The translations under genes and the position numbers were made by a program. A stretch of DNA of 64,000 nucleotides from the NCBI RefSeq assembly GCF_051262515.1, contig NZ_JBIMER010000003.1, positions 1-64,000 on the forward strand. Reading direction: 5' to 3'. Below, piece after piece: positions 7,713 to 16,909 of this stretch. The notes under the pieces are model-generated. The model saw only the letters and a list, made by a program, of their open reading frames with translations. It was not told the origin of the DNA and made no database searches. Origin of the DNA: Arthrobacter_N sp051262515 (GTDB taxonomy: Bacteria; Actinomycetota; Actinomycetes; Actinomycetales; Micrococcaceae). The number at the start of each line of letters is the position of its first letter. Positions within the stretch are counted from its first letter, which is position 1.

Positions 7713-9348
7713 GCCGCCGGCGCGCCAGCGACGAGCCCCGGCCGGCAGGCCCAACCACGGTGGCTAGGCGCGGAGGAGAGGACATAAAGGAAGGGCGGGG
7801 CGAGGGAGCCCCCCGGGGACCGGGGGGGGCGAACCGCAACCGGGGGCGCGAGGCAGGATCCACCAACTTGCGCAGCCACCGCTCCTGCGCCCGCGCGGCG
7901 AACGCCCTGGCGATCCGACCCCTCCGACCGTCAGCCAACAGGTCGTGCCGACGCAGCCCATTTCCCGCGCCACCGACATCCGCCACGTCCACGGGGACAT
8001 CCATTTCCCCGCACTCTCCGCACCCGCCTCGCCCACACCCGTAGTCCGGTCCGCACAGAGGGCCCGCGCCCGGGGTCCGCATCCGGCCTATCCGCACCGT
8101 CCGTCCGATCCACAGCGGCACGGGTCACCGGGTTCTCCCCGACGGACCGTCCGCATAGTGCTGTCCCTGCCTGCCGGAGGCACCCGCCCCTTCTGGTTCC
8201 CAGCCAGTCCTGGCGTTGGCAACCGGCTGCGCTGCGCGCCCCATCCCGCCGGTCGCACGGGCGATCCTCTCCCCGACCCCTTGGTGTCCTCCGCGATGCA
8301 CCGCGTAGCGCACGCCACACCGGGGTCCAGCACCGGCGAGCCACACACCACCGGAGCCCAGAGCCGCAGGCTCATGCGCCGCAGGCAACCCGAGCCCCGA
8401 CCCATCGTTTCTCCTCCGCCACAGACACCCATAAACGACTACTAAGCACGGCACCGCCAAAATGGCACGGAACTGGCGATCCAGGGCGACCCGAGTCCCC
8501 GTCCTGGCGTCGACCTCGCGCCGTTCTCCGCAGGCCCGCTGGCGCCCGGCGGCACCTAAATCACCAAGTGGTGTCGCTTTCTGGGGGAAGGACGTGCACG
8601 GGATTGACTGTCTCGCGGGCCCGCTTGAGATCTTCGGGGGGCCCGGAACTGCTTTCTGGTGGCGCGACGCTTAGGCCGATGTTGTCATTCCCGACGCGCG
8701 GCACTACACGTCCATGGCAAGCGACAGGCAACCGCCTTCGAAGTAAGTGCCTCGAAGCCCACTCAGTGGGGCTACCCCCAACGATGTGCGGCCTCATGTT
8801 GGGCGGAGGGGTGCCTCTTCCATGATCGTCGCACAGCCGGGAACAGACTCAACCGCACCGGTTAATGGGCAGGTCTGCCTACATCGCCTCCGCGCTGGGC
8901 ATTGATGGTTCGGCCGCGACCGGCATGCACATGACCACAGGATGTGGTCGGCGGAGCAGACAAGGCGTGCAGCGCAGGAGACGCCGTGTGCGCCCTCCTG
9001 ACGGTCCGTTCTACGCCGCGCGCTGGAGTATCGGCGCCAGCGCTCCGAGGCTCTGTGCGGGGCAGCTGTGTCGGTCCGCATGTACGTCGGGCGGACAGGA
9101 CGGCAGGGGGGCAGTAGGTGACTCGGCGCCACAGGCGGTGCAGGGAAACGTCTTCTGGATCTGGGCCTTGACGCCATGGAGGATCCGGCGACGGGCCCCA
9201 GTGGGCGGGACCAGCGAGTGCCGGCACCATGGCCCGACGTCCGGGAGAGATCAGAGGTCGCTGGCGGTCGGGTGGTCCGAAGGCAGGCTGCCGCGCATTT
9301 TCCTGCAAGACCCCAACTTACCCGTGATCTGGGGCCCTTTATCTCACT
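7713..9348. other. 1.6-kb stretch without a supported gene
   Basis: Many frames are open here because of the high GC content, but none shows a good ribosome binding site plus protein-like composition throughout. The best is a minus-strand frame starting near 8121, with four Cys in a GCGRGGCGECGE stretch, but it runs into the coding part of 6558-7712 and is not accepted. The stretch includes C- and G-rich runs around 7790-7850. It may be noncoding DNA of the replication module or decayed genes. Confidence 0.4.
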
Positions 9349-9437
9349 CGCTATGTCCCCTCCCCCCTGTCTATAGACAGGGGGTGGAGGGGGGACATAC
9401 CGGCTGGTGTCGCTATGTCCCCAGCGTCGTTGGGGAC
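9349..9437. repeat. Palindrome and direct repeats upstream of the primase
   Basis: CGCTATGTCCCC occurs twice, at 9349-9360 and 9411-9422. The first copy opens a 48-base imperfect palindrome (9352-9399) whose core, 9363-9384, is a perfect 22-base palindrome centred on CTATAG. The second copy opens a hairpin with GTCCCCA / TGGGGAC arms (9417-9423, 9431-9437). The structure lies about 250 bases upstream of a primase-helicase-like gene. Position and symmetry fit a replication origin, an operator, or both. Confidence 0.55.
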
Positions 9438-9687
9438 GTTAGGGGATGGAGGGATCTTGGTTGACACCCGTCGGAGGAGTCGGCCCATAGGGGTTGGGTG
9501 CAGGGTACGGAGCGTCGCGATGAACGGCCGCACACGGGTCCTGGTGCGGAGGATGCAACGCCTTCGCAACCGACTGTCGAACAGCTACGCATCGACAGGC
9601 GGCAGAACGGGTTCCCCTGCAGGGAGCCCGCCCGAACGGCCGGCACAGAACCCGGCCGCAACAGTATGAGGAAAGAGGAACCACCGC

Positions 9688-12051
9688 ATGCGCAGTACCA
9701 CCAGCACCCATCCGACTGTCCCCGGCATCGTGTTCGCCACGCTTGCCGAGACGGTCGAGTCACTCGAGGCCAATGGCCGCGAGAGCGGCGAATCCGGAAT
9801 GTGGCAGTGCCCGGCCCACGACGACCGCACACCGTCCCTGTCCATCAGCACCAGCGCGAAGGGCGACGCGACACTGGTGAAGTGTTTCGCCGGCTGCCCG
9901 GCCGACGAGATCGGCGCGGCCCTGGGGCTGCGCACCAGCGCGGCGGGGAAGCGCCGTACCGCGAACGTCGTCCCGTTGTCCGCCAAGCGGGCACCCAAAC
10001 AGGAACCCGCGGAAAAGCAGCCCAAGGACCTGGTCATCACCCGCATCAAGACGAACACCTACCCGTACAAGTCCCCCGAGGGCATAACCCTGTGGTCCAA
10101 GGCCCGGTACCGTCAGGTCCACGAGTCCGGCAAGGTGTCCAAGACCTTCACACAGTTTCCGGCCGTGCCCGGCAGGACCGTCTCCAAGGTCGTGGCGGCC
10201 TTGGTCGAGGCCGGCACGCCCGTCCCGGTGTACCGTGGCAACGACGTCCGCAAGCTGGTCGCGGACGGCAAGACCCACGGCGTCGTCGTCGAGGGTGAGA
10301 AGGACGTCGACGCGCTGTCCGCCAAGGGCTACCCTGCTGCGTGCTCGTTCGGTGGGGCAAAGGGCAAGGTCGACCTCGCGGACTGGGACGTCTTCGCCGG
10401 CTGCGAGCTCGTCACCATCATCGCCGATAACGACGAACCCGGCGCCGAGTACGCCCGCCTCGTCACGGCGCAGCTCACCGTCCGCGGCATCGCGTCCGAA
10501 ATCCTGCGCAGCCCGCTCGAGACGCCCGGTGCCGATTGGTGCGACCACGCCGAAGCCGGGCTGTCCTTCGAGGACCTGATCCCGCTGTCCCCCGTGCCGG
10601 CCGCCGCCGGGAACGAGGACGGGCGCGACTCAGACTCCGACGGGGAGGTCGACTGGGAAGCAGAGGGATTCCCGGAAGGCGACGCCGGGGACTTCGACAA
10701 CTCGCAGGCCGATCGCAAGGAACAGGCCCCGTCGTGGAGGCCGGTGGACCTCGCCCGGATCCTGTCGGACACCGTCGAGGAGGAGACGGCGACCGTGCTC
10801 ACACGCAGCGACGGGGCGTGCCTGTTCTACGCCGGCAAGGTCAACGGGGTGTTCGGCGAGAGCGAGTCCGGCAAGTCCCTGGTCCTGCAGTGGGGCGCCG
10901 CGGCAGCGATCCTCGCGGGCAAGGACGTTCTGATCATCGACTTCGAGGACACGGCGAGGACCGTCGTGCGCCGCCTGCGCGGAATGTTCGGCGTCACGGA
11001 CGAACTGATCTCCCGGCACCTGACGTGCATCAACCCCGAGCAGCACTTCGACTCGACCGACGAGGAGGGGGCGGCGTTCGAAGCGCTCTGCAAGCGGAAG
11101 TTCGAGCTGGTCATCATCGACGGAGTGAACGAGTCCCTCGGACTCGCCAGGGCGTCGCTTCTGGACAACGGGGAGGTCACCGAGTGGAACCGGACGTTCC
11201 CGCGCCGCGTGGCCTGGGAGACGGGGGCGGCTGTGGTCACCATCGACCACGTCAGCAAGTCCAAGGAGTCCCGCGGCCGGTTCGCGATCGGCGCGCAGGC
11301 GAAGCTGGCCTCGATCGACGGCGCCGCGTACATCGTCGATGTCATCGAACCGCTCGGCAAGGGCCGCACCGGCACCCTGCGCCTGCTGGTGGGCAAGGAC
11401 CGCCCGGGCTCTGTGCGGGGCGTGTCGGGCCCGGTTGGTGCGGACCGCACGCAGGAGACGGCGCGGTTCACCGTCGACAGCACCGACCCGGACGACGTCA
11501 AGTGCGCACTCGACCCGTTCGACGCCGACGACGCAGGGGCGAAGGACTGGGTGTACATCATGGCCGACAACGTTTTCCGGTTCCTCGAGAACCGGCGAAA
11601 CGGCGCGTCGGCGAAGTACACGGAAATCGAGGACGGCGTCAAGGGCAACAAGAAGACGAAGAAGGACGCAGTCCAGGCCCTGGTCGACAACGGATACGTC
11701 ACGCTCGAAAAGGTCGGACGGGCACACATGTATAACGTCGCGGAAGGGGTGCGGTTCTACAAGGGAAGGCCGCTGCGCCGCGACGGCGTCGAGTACGACG
11801 TCCCGGAGAAGTACCGGTTCGACGGGGGCAACAGCGAGGAAGAGCGCTTGGCCGCGTGGGACGAAGAGTGCGGCCGTATCGAACCGGGCGCCGCCGGCCA
11901 AACGGGCAAGCAGTTCAACAGGTCCGCCGCCGAGACTGAGTCCGCCGAACCCGACGGGCACTGGGCTGGCACCGAGGACAAGGGGTGGACCGACGACGAT
12001 TTCCCGCCGTTCGTGTGGGGAGCCGACGAGGACCTCGACTACGCTGCCTAG
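9688..12051 (+). CDS. Primase-helicase-like fusion: CHC2, Toprim, RecA-fold ATPase
   Basis: This 787-residue protein combines the parts of a phage or plasmid primase-helicase. Residues 41 to 70 are a CHC2-type zinc finger (C41, H44, C66, C70). Residues about 198 to 290 are a Toprim domain, with VVVEGEKD giving Glu202 and IADND giving Asp247 and Asp249. Residues 300 to 350 are an acidic linker. Residues about 385 to 570 are a RepA/DnaB-like ATPase with Walker A GESESGKS (390-397), IIDFED, Walker B-like ELVIIDG and an IDHVSK sensor. A winged helix follows near 640 to 690. It probably primes and unwinds DNA of a mobile element. It starts at ATG 9688 behind AGAGGAA. A catalytic RNA-polymerase core beyond Toprim is not obvious. 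Confidence 0.85.
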   Translation: MRSTTSTHPTVPGIVFATLAETVESLEANGRESGESGMWQCPAHDDRTPSLSISTSAKGDATLVKCFAGCPADEIGAALGLRTSAAGKRRTANVVPLSAKRAPKQEPAEKQPKDLVITRIKTNTYPYKSPEGITLWSKARYRQVHESGKVSKTFTQFPAVPGRTVSKVVAALVEAGTPVPVYRGNDVRKLVADGKTHGVVVEGEKDVDALSAKGYPAACSFGGAKGKVDLADWDVFAGCELVTIIADNDEPGAEYARLVTAQLTVRGIASEILRSPLETPGADWCDHAEAGLSFEDLIPLSPVPAAAGNEDGRDSDSDGEVDWEAEGFPEGDAGDFDNSQADRKEQAPSWRPVDLARILSDTVEEETATVLTRSDGACLFYAGKVNGVFGESESGKSLVLQWGAAAAILAGKDVLIIDFEDTARTVVRRLRGMFGVTDELISRHLTCINPEQHFDSTDEEGAAFEALCKRKFELVIIDGVNESLGLARASLLDNGEVTEWNRTFPRRVAWETGAAVVTIDHVSKSKESRGRFAIGAQAKLASIDGAAYIVDVIEPLGKGRTGTLRLLVGKDRPGSVRGVSGPVGADRTQETARFTVDSTDPDDVKCALDPFDADDAGAKDWVYIMADNVFRFLENRRNGASAKYTEIEDGVKGNKKTKKDAVQALVDNGYVTLEKVGRAHMYNVAEGVRFYKGRPLRRDGVEYDVPEKYRFDGGNSEEERLAAWDEECGRIEPGAAGQTGKQFNRSAAETESAEPDGHWAGTEDKGWTDDDFPPFVWGADEDLDYAA

Positions 12052-12142
12052 GCGGCACGCAGGGCACGTGCGGCAGGGCCCCGGGCTTGACCAGCCCGGG
12101 GCTGGGCGGACCTGCGCGACGAATTCCCGCGTACCTGCCGGG

Positions 12143-12847
12143 CTACTGGCGGACGAAGCTGTCGCAGGAGCCGATTTCGAAGAACTGCCCGTTGCGCAAG
12201 GTGACGACGGCCTGGCCCCGGACGATGTTGTTGTCCACGATGTCCGCGTCCGCCTCCGACGAGGACAACCACGCGTAGTAGCAACCCACCGGGTTGTCCC
12301 CGTTGGGACCGGTCGTCTTGTATTTGCCGGCCTTCACGTCGACACCGACCTCGTAGAGGCCCGAACCGATGGTGTTCGCCTCGCGGTCCGCGACCGCGCC
12401 GTCGAACTCCTTCTGGTCCGACTTCAGCTGCTTTTCGGCTGCCGCGACCACCTTCTCGCGCTCCAGGAGCTTCTCCGCGGCGGTCTTCTGCTCCGCTTTG
12501 AACTCGGCGATCGTCGACTCCGCGTCGGTGGTCGCTTGGCTGGCCAGGTCCTGCTGCTCCTTGATGGCGTCCTCGTGTCCGGTCGCGTCGGCCTCCAGCG
12601 CGTGGGCGCGCGTGGTCGTCGTCGCCAGGGACGAGCGCAGGGTGGATACCTGCTGTTCGAGTCCCGCGATGGGGGCGGATCCGACGGAACCGCCGACGGT
12701 CCCGCCGACGAGCAGGCCCGCGGCGGCGGCGATCCCGGCCGGCACGAGTACCGCCCTGGCCATCCAGGGCTTCCTCGTCCTGGGTGCGCGCGGTGGTGCG
12801 ACGGGCGGCTCGGCCCCGAAGTGCGGTGGTTGTGGCGTGTTGTCCAT
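12143..12847 (-). CDS. Membrane-anchored coiled-coil protein, 234 aa
   Basis: Start ATG 12847 follows GGGGGGAACC. A Pro-rich cytoplasmic tail precedes one membrane segment (about residues 30 to 55, Ala/Gly/Val-rich). A coiled coil rich in Lys, Glu and Ala runs from about 60 to 155. The last 70 residues form a small domain (GLYEVGVDVKAGKYKT, CYYAWLS, GQFFEIGSCDSF) of a kind seen at the end of many actinobacterial exported proteins; its two Cys probably form a disulfide outside the cell. Function is unknown. It converges with the primase gene. A 113-base repeat begins 60 bases upstream, and the leader resembles those of the island lipoprotein genes. Confidence 0.75.
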   Translation of the reverse strand: MDNTPQPPHFGAEPPVAPPRAPRTRKPWMARAVLVPAGIAAAAGLLVGGTVGGSVGSAPIAGLEQQVSTLRSSLATTTTRAHALEADATGHEDAIKEQQDLASQATTDAESTIAEFKAEQKTAAEKLLEREKVVAAAEKQLKSDQKEFDGAVADREANTIGSGLYEVGVDVKAGKYKTTGPNGDNPVGCYYAWLSSSEADADIVDNNIVRGQAVVTLRNGQFFEIGSCDSFVRQ

Positions 12848-12907
12848 GGTTCCCCCCGGAAAATGCCGTCCCTCTGGATGGTGCGGCCTTGCCGTGATCC
12901 TAGGTCC

Positions 12908-13020
12908 GAGCACGGACGGTTTGGGTGTTTACCCCAAATTGTTGCGGAAACGTGCTGGAGTGGCAGGCGGGGCCAGCGAGTTGCTATGAGGGTTCCGGAC
13001 CCGCATCGAAACCTATGCCT
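12908..13020. repeat. 113-base repeat, copy A
   Basis: This segment matches 36158-36270 at 105 of 113 positions with no gaps, in the same orientation. It starts 60 bases upstream of the minus-strand start codon at 12847; copy B starts 52 bases upstream of another minus-strand exported-protein gene. It may be a duplicated upstream regulatory segment or a remnant of a mobile element. No terminal inverted repeats are seen. Confidence 0.75.
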
Positions 13021-13699
13021 AAGCGGTGCACGTACTCCCAGCCGATCGCCGCTTCGTTAGGTGCGATTGAATTGGCTGGATGCAAATGATGTAGCGATCC
13101 CTATCTTCTGAAGCCCTGCCATGTGGAAACGCCGCATGACCACGTCATGCATTCTCGACGAGTCCCGCCGACGGGTGCTCCGGTCCCCGCAATGCTGCTT
13201 CCGCGCTGGACTCCCCAAATGGGGCGACTTCGCTTCGGCGGCGCCCTCCACCTTGGAATCGACGACCGCCGTTAGCCAATCGAATACATATTCGATTATA
13301 GTGACCGGGTCGGCACGTGAGAATGCCGGTGCGCAGCCTTTCCCCGGTTGCGCTGGGAAGCGGGCGCGCCCCGTCCTTGAAGGGCGGGGCAACGTCCCCC
13401 AAGCGGGCCCAGTGGTGAACAAGCACGACGCGGAGAAATCGTTGCAGACACACGTGAGGCGGACCGGGAGCTAACGGCGCCATACCAGGCGAAAGCAAAG
13501 GAGCCGGCAACAGCCTCGCCTAAAAACCAGAAGCCCGCCTCATCCAGCCGCGTCAACAACTCCTGCCCAACGAGTTTCCGCCCAACACCCACCCTGACGA
13601 CTGGGAGCCAGACTGCGAGGACGAGCGGGGACCGCGGTGCAGGAGTTCCACCAGCGGGACTCCATGCTGCAGGCGCCGTGGGCTGACAACTTCTAGCGG
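13021..13699. other. Intergenic stretch, no supported gene
   Basis: No gene is supported. A minus-strand frame from about 13592 begins in a protein-like way (GRKLVGQELLTRLDEAGF) but soon turns into low-complexity sequence and lacks a ribosome binding site. It may be a remnant. Confidence 0.4.
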
Positions 13700-13726
13700 A
13701 TGCCTGCTAGCGTTCCTGACGGATAT

Positions 13727-13754
13727 ATTCTCAGGAGGAAATTCTCAGGAGGAA
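13727..13754 (+). promoter_or_regulatory. Tandemly duplicated Shine-Dalgarno segment
   Basis: ATTCTCAGGAGGAA occurs twice back to back (13727-13740 and 13741-13754). Each copy contains a full AGGAGG. The second copy lies two bases before TTG 13757, which is therefore taken as the start of the following gene. The duplication is exact and 14 bases long, so it shifts any upstream reading frame. Confidence 0.6.
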
Positions 13755-13756
13755 CT

Positions 13757-14017
13757 TTGGACCAGATCGTCGCGGACTACGTTGCGCGAGGTTGGCGCGT
13801 CGCAAGTCGCACCGAAACGCAGGTGATTCTCACCAGACAGCGCCAAATGCGCATGGTGTTGCATACCCTACTGACGATTTTCACGGGCGGTTTTTGGCTC
13901 ATCGTCGTTTTGTTCCTGTGGCTCAACCGTAAAGACGATCGGGCCACCGTCACGCGGCGAGCCGATGGAGGCACGGATATTCGCGAGACCCTGTCTAACG
14001 AGCACCATAGACAATGA
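13757..14017 (+). CDS. Small two-part membrane protein, 86 aa
   Basis: The protein begins DQIVADYVARGWRVASRTETQVIL, a short soluble alpha/beta unit, followed by one hydrophobic hairpin or long segment (residues about 34 to 58, LHTLLTIFTGGFWLIVVLFLWL) and a charged tail (RKDDRATVTRRADG). Comparable small proteins with a wobbly-strand domain, a membrane segment and a basic tail are common in Micrococcaceae. The start is TTG 13757 because of the strong AGGAGGAA just upstream; an ATG at 13700 in the same frame would translate through the duplicated ribosome binding site and is less likely. Function unknown. Confidence 0.6.
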   Translation: MDQIVADYVARGWRVASRTETQVILTRQRQMRMVLHTLLTIFTGGFWLIVVLFLWLNRKDDRATVTRRADGGTDIRETLSNEHHRQ

Positions 14018-14354
14018 AGATCGGCCGCGACCCGGTACACAGAAGTCCACTCAGCCGGGACAGCTGACCAGAACGGCCGCACGTCCGGCGCCATCGAATC
14101 GCACGCCATCGGGGCCGACCGTTCGGTCACCCGATCGTTCTACACGGCACCAAGCAGGTCTTCGCCGTCATCATCCTGGCCGACGCCGCAAACGGCGTGG
14201 TCCTGGAGGGGGCCGGCGGATACGCACACCGGGTCCCGGCGAACTCCGGCGCAGCCTTGACCGGGACCGCAAGAGACGACGGCACCGGTAAGCCCGCGGG
14301 CAGGAAGGTCAGCCGCTGAGTCGTCGCCACAGGGGGGGCCAGAAGTTTCGGGAG
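14018..14354. other. Spacer between convergent genes
   Basis: No gene is supported. A plus-strand frame (about 14150-14320) encodes a short Val/Gly-rich peptide but lacks a start signal. The stretch separates two convergent genes. Confidence 0.4.
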
Positions 14355-15155
14355 CTATTTTGCCGGCAGATCGTCGAGTTTGTATGTGAGCATCAGAGCG
14401 GCGTCATCTATCAGGTACCGGGGAATGTCGGGTGTAGCGCTCACCTTGAGCACGGCACCGTCGGAAGTAAGGTCAACGCCAGCGATCACAGCGCCGCAAG
14501 CATCCGCCGCTGCAACGGCTACATCCAAGTCGTACAGATCGAGGTCCGATACCCGTTCGATTGAAGCAGCTTCGTGCGGATCATGGGGCGCCTGGCGGTA
14601 GGTACCTAGGGGTCGTCCGTCTACTACTAGGACGCGCGTAATGCTCCCACCCCACATCGCGTTTTCTTGCTCGATCCATGGCGACTGAATTCCGAGGGGC
14701 ACCCTATGTGGTGCGCCTCCGGCAGCCAATTCCCCGACGACGATTCCACTGCCACCTATTGCAGACTTCGCGATGTAACGGCGTCTAACTAGATGCCCTG
14801 GCAGGACGACTTGATAGGGGACAGCGTCCACATCACATTCGGCCAAACGGACGTAAGCTGACCGCCAGTCAGAGCACAGGTCCAGCGTTCGAGATGAATT
14901 CCATACGGGCACGCCGCGTTGTTCGTAGGCTTCGAGTATAGGCCGTACTGCAGGAAGCATGGATGCAGGCAACATCCATGCCACGGCGTCCACATCGAAC
15001 GCATCGTCACGTTGGTAGACGACTTCGCCATTCTTGACCTGGAATTTAGGGGAGTCCAGCGCCAACCACTCCGTCCCACGGCGGGAAAGTGCCAGACCCA
15101 GCGGTGGCCGTCCGCGCATGCCCGTGTCCATGACACCTATTCGTTTAACTGTCAT
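14355..15155 (-). CDS. ATP-grasp-like protein with altered metal site
   Basis: This 266-residue protein has the layout of a small RimK-like ATP-grasp ligase. An N-terminal alpha/beta part is followed by RRRYIAKSAIGGSGIVV (about 127 to 143, the nucleotide-clamping strand and glycine loop), ITRVLVVDGRPLGTYR (about 173 to 188), then a helix and the GVDL...VLKVSATPDIP strand (about 218 to 241). In working enzymes the last strand reads VLEVNxxPG, where Glu and Asn hold magnesium. Here they are Lys and Ser, so catalysis is doubtful. DNA is visibly richer in A and T than the core genes, suggesting transfer. ATG 15155 has no clear ribosome binding site. A 49-codon frame lies divergently upstream. Confidence 0.6.
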   Translation of the reverse strand: MTVKRIGVMDTGMRGRPPLGLALSRRGTEWLALDSPKFQVKNGEVVYQRDDAFDVDAVAWMLPASMLPAVRPILEAYEQRGVPVWNSSRTLDLCSDWRSAYVRLAECDVDAVPYQVVLPGHLVRRRYIAKSAIGGSGIVVGELAAGGAPHRVPLGIQSPWIEQENAMWGGSITRVLVVDGRPLGTYRQAPHDPHEAASIERVSDLDLYDLDVAVAAADACGAVIAGVDLTSDGAVLKVSATPDIPRYLIDDAALMLTYKLDDLPAK

Positions 15156-15193
15156 GGTCTACAGACGAATGAGAACCTGCGTTTTTGGGTATC

Positions 15194-15343
15194 ATGCTTA
15201 CCATCACTAGGGATTCTTGCGCATACACCGTTGGCATGTCGTCGGCCTCCGCCCAGAGAGCGCATTTGAGGAATCTGGAGCTCGCAGCCATGTTTGACTT
15301 CCCGTTGATCCCGTCACCTCGTGTGGCGGTAGTCTCAGACTAG
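15194..15343 (+). CDS. Possible 49-aa peptide divergent from the ATP-grasp gene
   Basis: ATG 15194 to TAG 15341-15343 encodes a 49-residue peptide with a helical middle (SASAQRAHLRNLELAAMFDF) and a PLIPSP turn near the end. It begins 38 bases from the start of the divergent ATP-grasp-like gene. Some ATP-grasp enzymes modify small precursor peptides, which makes the neighbour worth noting, but it has no known precursor signature and only a weak GGGT ribosome binding site. It may be noncoding. Confidence 0.25.
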   Translation: MLTITRDSCAYTVGMSSASAQRAHLRNLELAAMFDFPLIPSPRVAVVSD

Positions 15344-15516
15344 CGATGTGCACCGAGTGTAGGTACATCACGCGTCTAGGGATGCACCGACTTGGCGCCG
15401 CCGGTCCTTCGGATTATGGAAACCCACAGGTGTGGGTACTCAACGGTTTCTTCCCGGGTTGGTGGCCACTCGAGGCTAACCAGACTCCGGAGGATCGCTA
15501 CGCTTTCTCGTACCCT

Positions 15517-16875
15517 TCAACCGGTGTCACGCTCCAGGAGGACCCGCTGGTAGGGGCCCCGGTAGCCGGTGGCGTGCTCGAGATGGGCGATCCGCCAGCC
15601 GTACGCGGCCGCCCCCGGGTCCAGCGCCGCCAGGACGGCGCCGTCGCCGCGCAGGTCGGTGCCGTCAAGTTCGTCGACGCCTTCCAGGTTCGCGGTCCCC
15701 TCCCAGCGGTCGGCGGTGGGGTCGAACTTGTCCGGGACGTTGACCGCACCGGCCTGCGGGCCGGTGAACAATTTGTCCCCCCACGGGTACCGGGACATGG
15801 GGAAGAACCCGGCGCCGGCCTCCCGCGCGGACAGGACCTCCAGCAGCCGGCCCCGCCACTGGGCGCGGGGAACATCCTCCAGGCCGAGGTCGCACACGTA
15901 AAGCGGGAACCCCCACCCCGACTGCGCGGCCAGGTACGCCCCGTCGCCCATGGCGACGAGCCGGACCACCTCTCCGGCCGCGGTGGTCCAGGACACGTAG
16001 TGCGCCCGGTCGAAATATTTGTGCGCGCCCACGGCGCCGAGCGGGGACTTCGCCCGCGGGGCCACCGGTTTGGCGGCGACCCGGCGGACGGTCGCGGGGC
16101 GGCCGACGACCGCGTCGCACACCGCGTCCACGAGCGCGACCACGGCCGCTTGGGTCAGGTGGTCGGAGGAGGCGACGACGTCGTGCGCCCCCAGCGGCTC
16201 CAGCCCGCCCATCCGCAGCCGGACCACCACCCAGCCGGCTTCCTCCAGCAGCGTGTTGCGGCGCCGGTCGGTGACCTCATCGCCCCGGTGAGTGTAGGCG
16301 GGGTCGACTTCGATGCACACGTTCGCGCTGCGCACCATGTAGTCCGGGGTGATGAGCGGGTGGTTCCCGCGGACCGGTTCGTAACCGCACTGGACCGACA
16401 GGCGTTCCTTGCGCAGCGGGATCCCCGCCGCACGCAGTTTCGCTTCCACGGCCCGCTCCAGGGAGGAACCGGCCCGCGACTTGGACGGCACGACGGTCCC
16501 GACCGGGTACTTGGGGGTGCGCACCTTCGGGGGAGGGGTGCCGCCGTGGGTTTTCCGCGTGGGCGGGTCGGTCCCGGGAGGCAGCGTCGCGCACCAGCAT
16601 TCCCAGCACGCGCGGGAACCGCCGGCCTGGTTCCGCCAGGCGGCCACGGACCCGCACTGAACGTTCGGGGATTCGAGGAACCGGTGCCCGGCCGGGCACC
16701 GCCAGAGGACCTTCAGCGGGGACGTCGAGGCGAGGTCCCACGGCCCGAAGCGTTCGTCGGACCACAGGTCCAGCACCTCCGGGCGGACCGCGGCGACCGT
16801 CACCTCCGGTTTCGGTGCCCGGCGGGGCAACCCCCACGCCTCCCGCGCGTCCGGATCCACCAGTCGTTCTCCCAT
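15517..16875 (-). CDS. Zinc-ribbon plus Vsr/DUF559-like nuclease
   Basis: This 452-residue protein starts at ATG 16875 behind AAGGGGAC. Residues about 50 to 105 form a zinc-ribbon repeat of the DUF4379 type: PLKVLWRCPAGHRF, then RACWECWC. Residues about 150 to 235 form a PD-(D/E)XK nuclease core like Vsr and DUF559 proteins: LERAVEAKLRAAGI, ITPDYMV with the Asp, CIEVDPAYTH with Glu-x-Asp, then DRRRNTLLEEAGWVVVRLR. The remaining 200 residues have no recognised domain but contain conserved-looking WG and YPWGDK turns. The known families cut DNA near mismatches or act in mobile elements and defence; a defence role here is inference. It shares an upstream 13-mer with the endonuclease VII-like gene. 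Confidence 0.75.
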   Translation of the reverse strand: MGERLVDPDAREAWGLPRRAPKPEVTVAAVRPEVLDLWSDERFGPWDLASTSPLKVLWRCPAGHRFLESPNVQCGSVAAWRNQAGGSRACWECWCATLPPGTDPPTRKTHGGTPPPKVRTPKYPVGTVVPSKSRAGSSLERAVEAKLRAAGIPLRKERLSVQCGYEPVRGNHPLITPDYMVRSANVCIEVDPAYTHRGDEVTDRRRNTLLEEAGWVVVRLRMGGLEPLGAHDVVASSDHLTQAAVVALVDAVCDAVVGRPATVRRVAAKPVAPRAKSPLGAVGAHKYFDRAHYVSWTTAAGEVVRLVAMGDGAYLAAQSGWGFPLYVCDLGLEDVPRAQWRGRLLEVLSAREAGAGFFPMSRYPWGDKLFTGPQAGAVNVPDKFDPTADRWEGTANLEGVDELDGTDLRGDGAVLAALDPGAAAYGWRIAHLEHATGYRGPYQRVLLERDTG

Positions 16876-16909
16876 GCCGTCCCCTTTGTTAACCGCGTAG
16901 CAGGCGCCC

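Noticed and set aside
7384..8121. Minus-strand open frame with a Cys-rich start
   Set aside because: It overlaps the end of a well-supported plus-strand gene, lacks a ribosome binding site and becomes low-complexity; probably a shadow of high GC.
7945..8445. Plus-strand open frame of 166 codons
   Set aside because: Composition is His/Pro/Arg/Ser throughout with no fold-like pattern and no start signal.
12143..13060. Long plus-strand frame through the coiled-coil gene and repeat copy A
   Set aside because: It is the reverse shadow of the minus-strand gene; the matching peptide in repeat copy B is a consequence of DNA identity, not evidence of coding.
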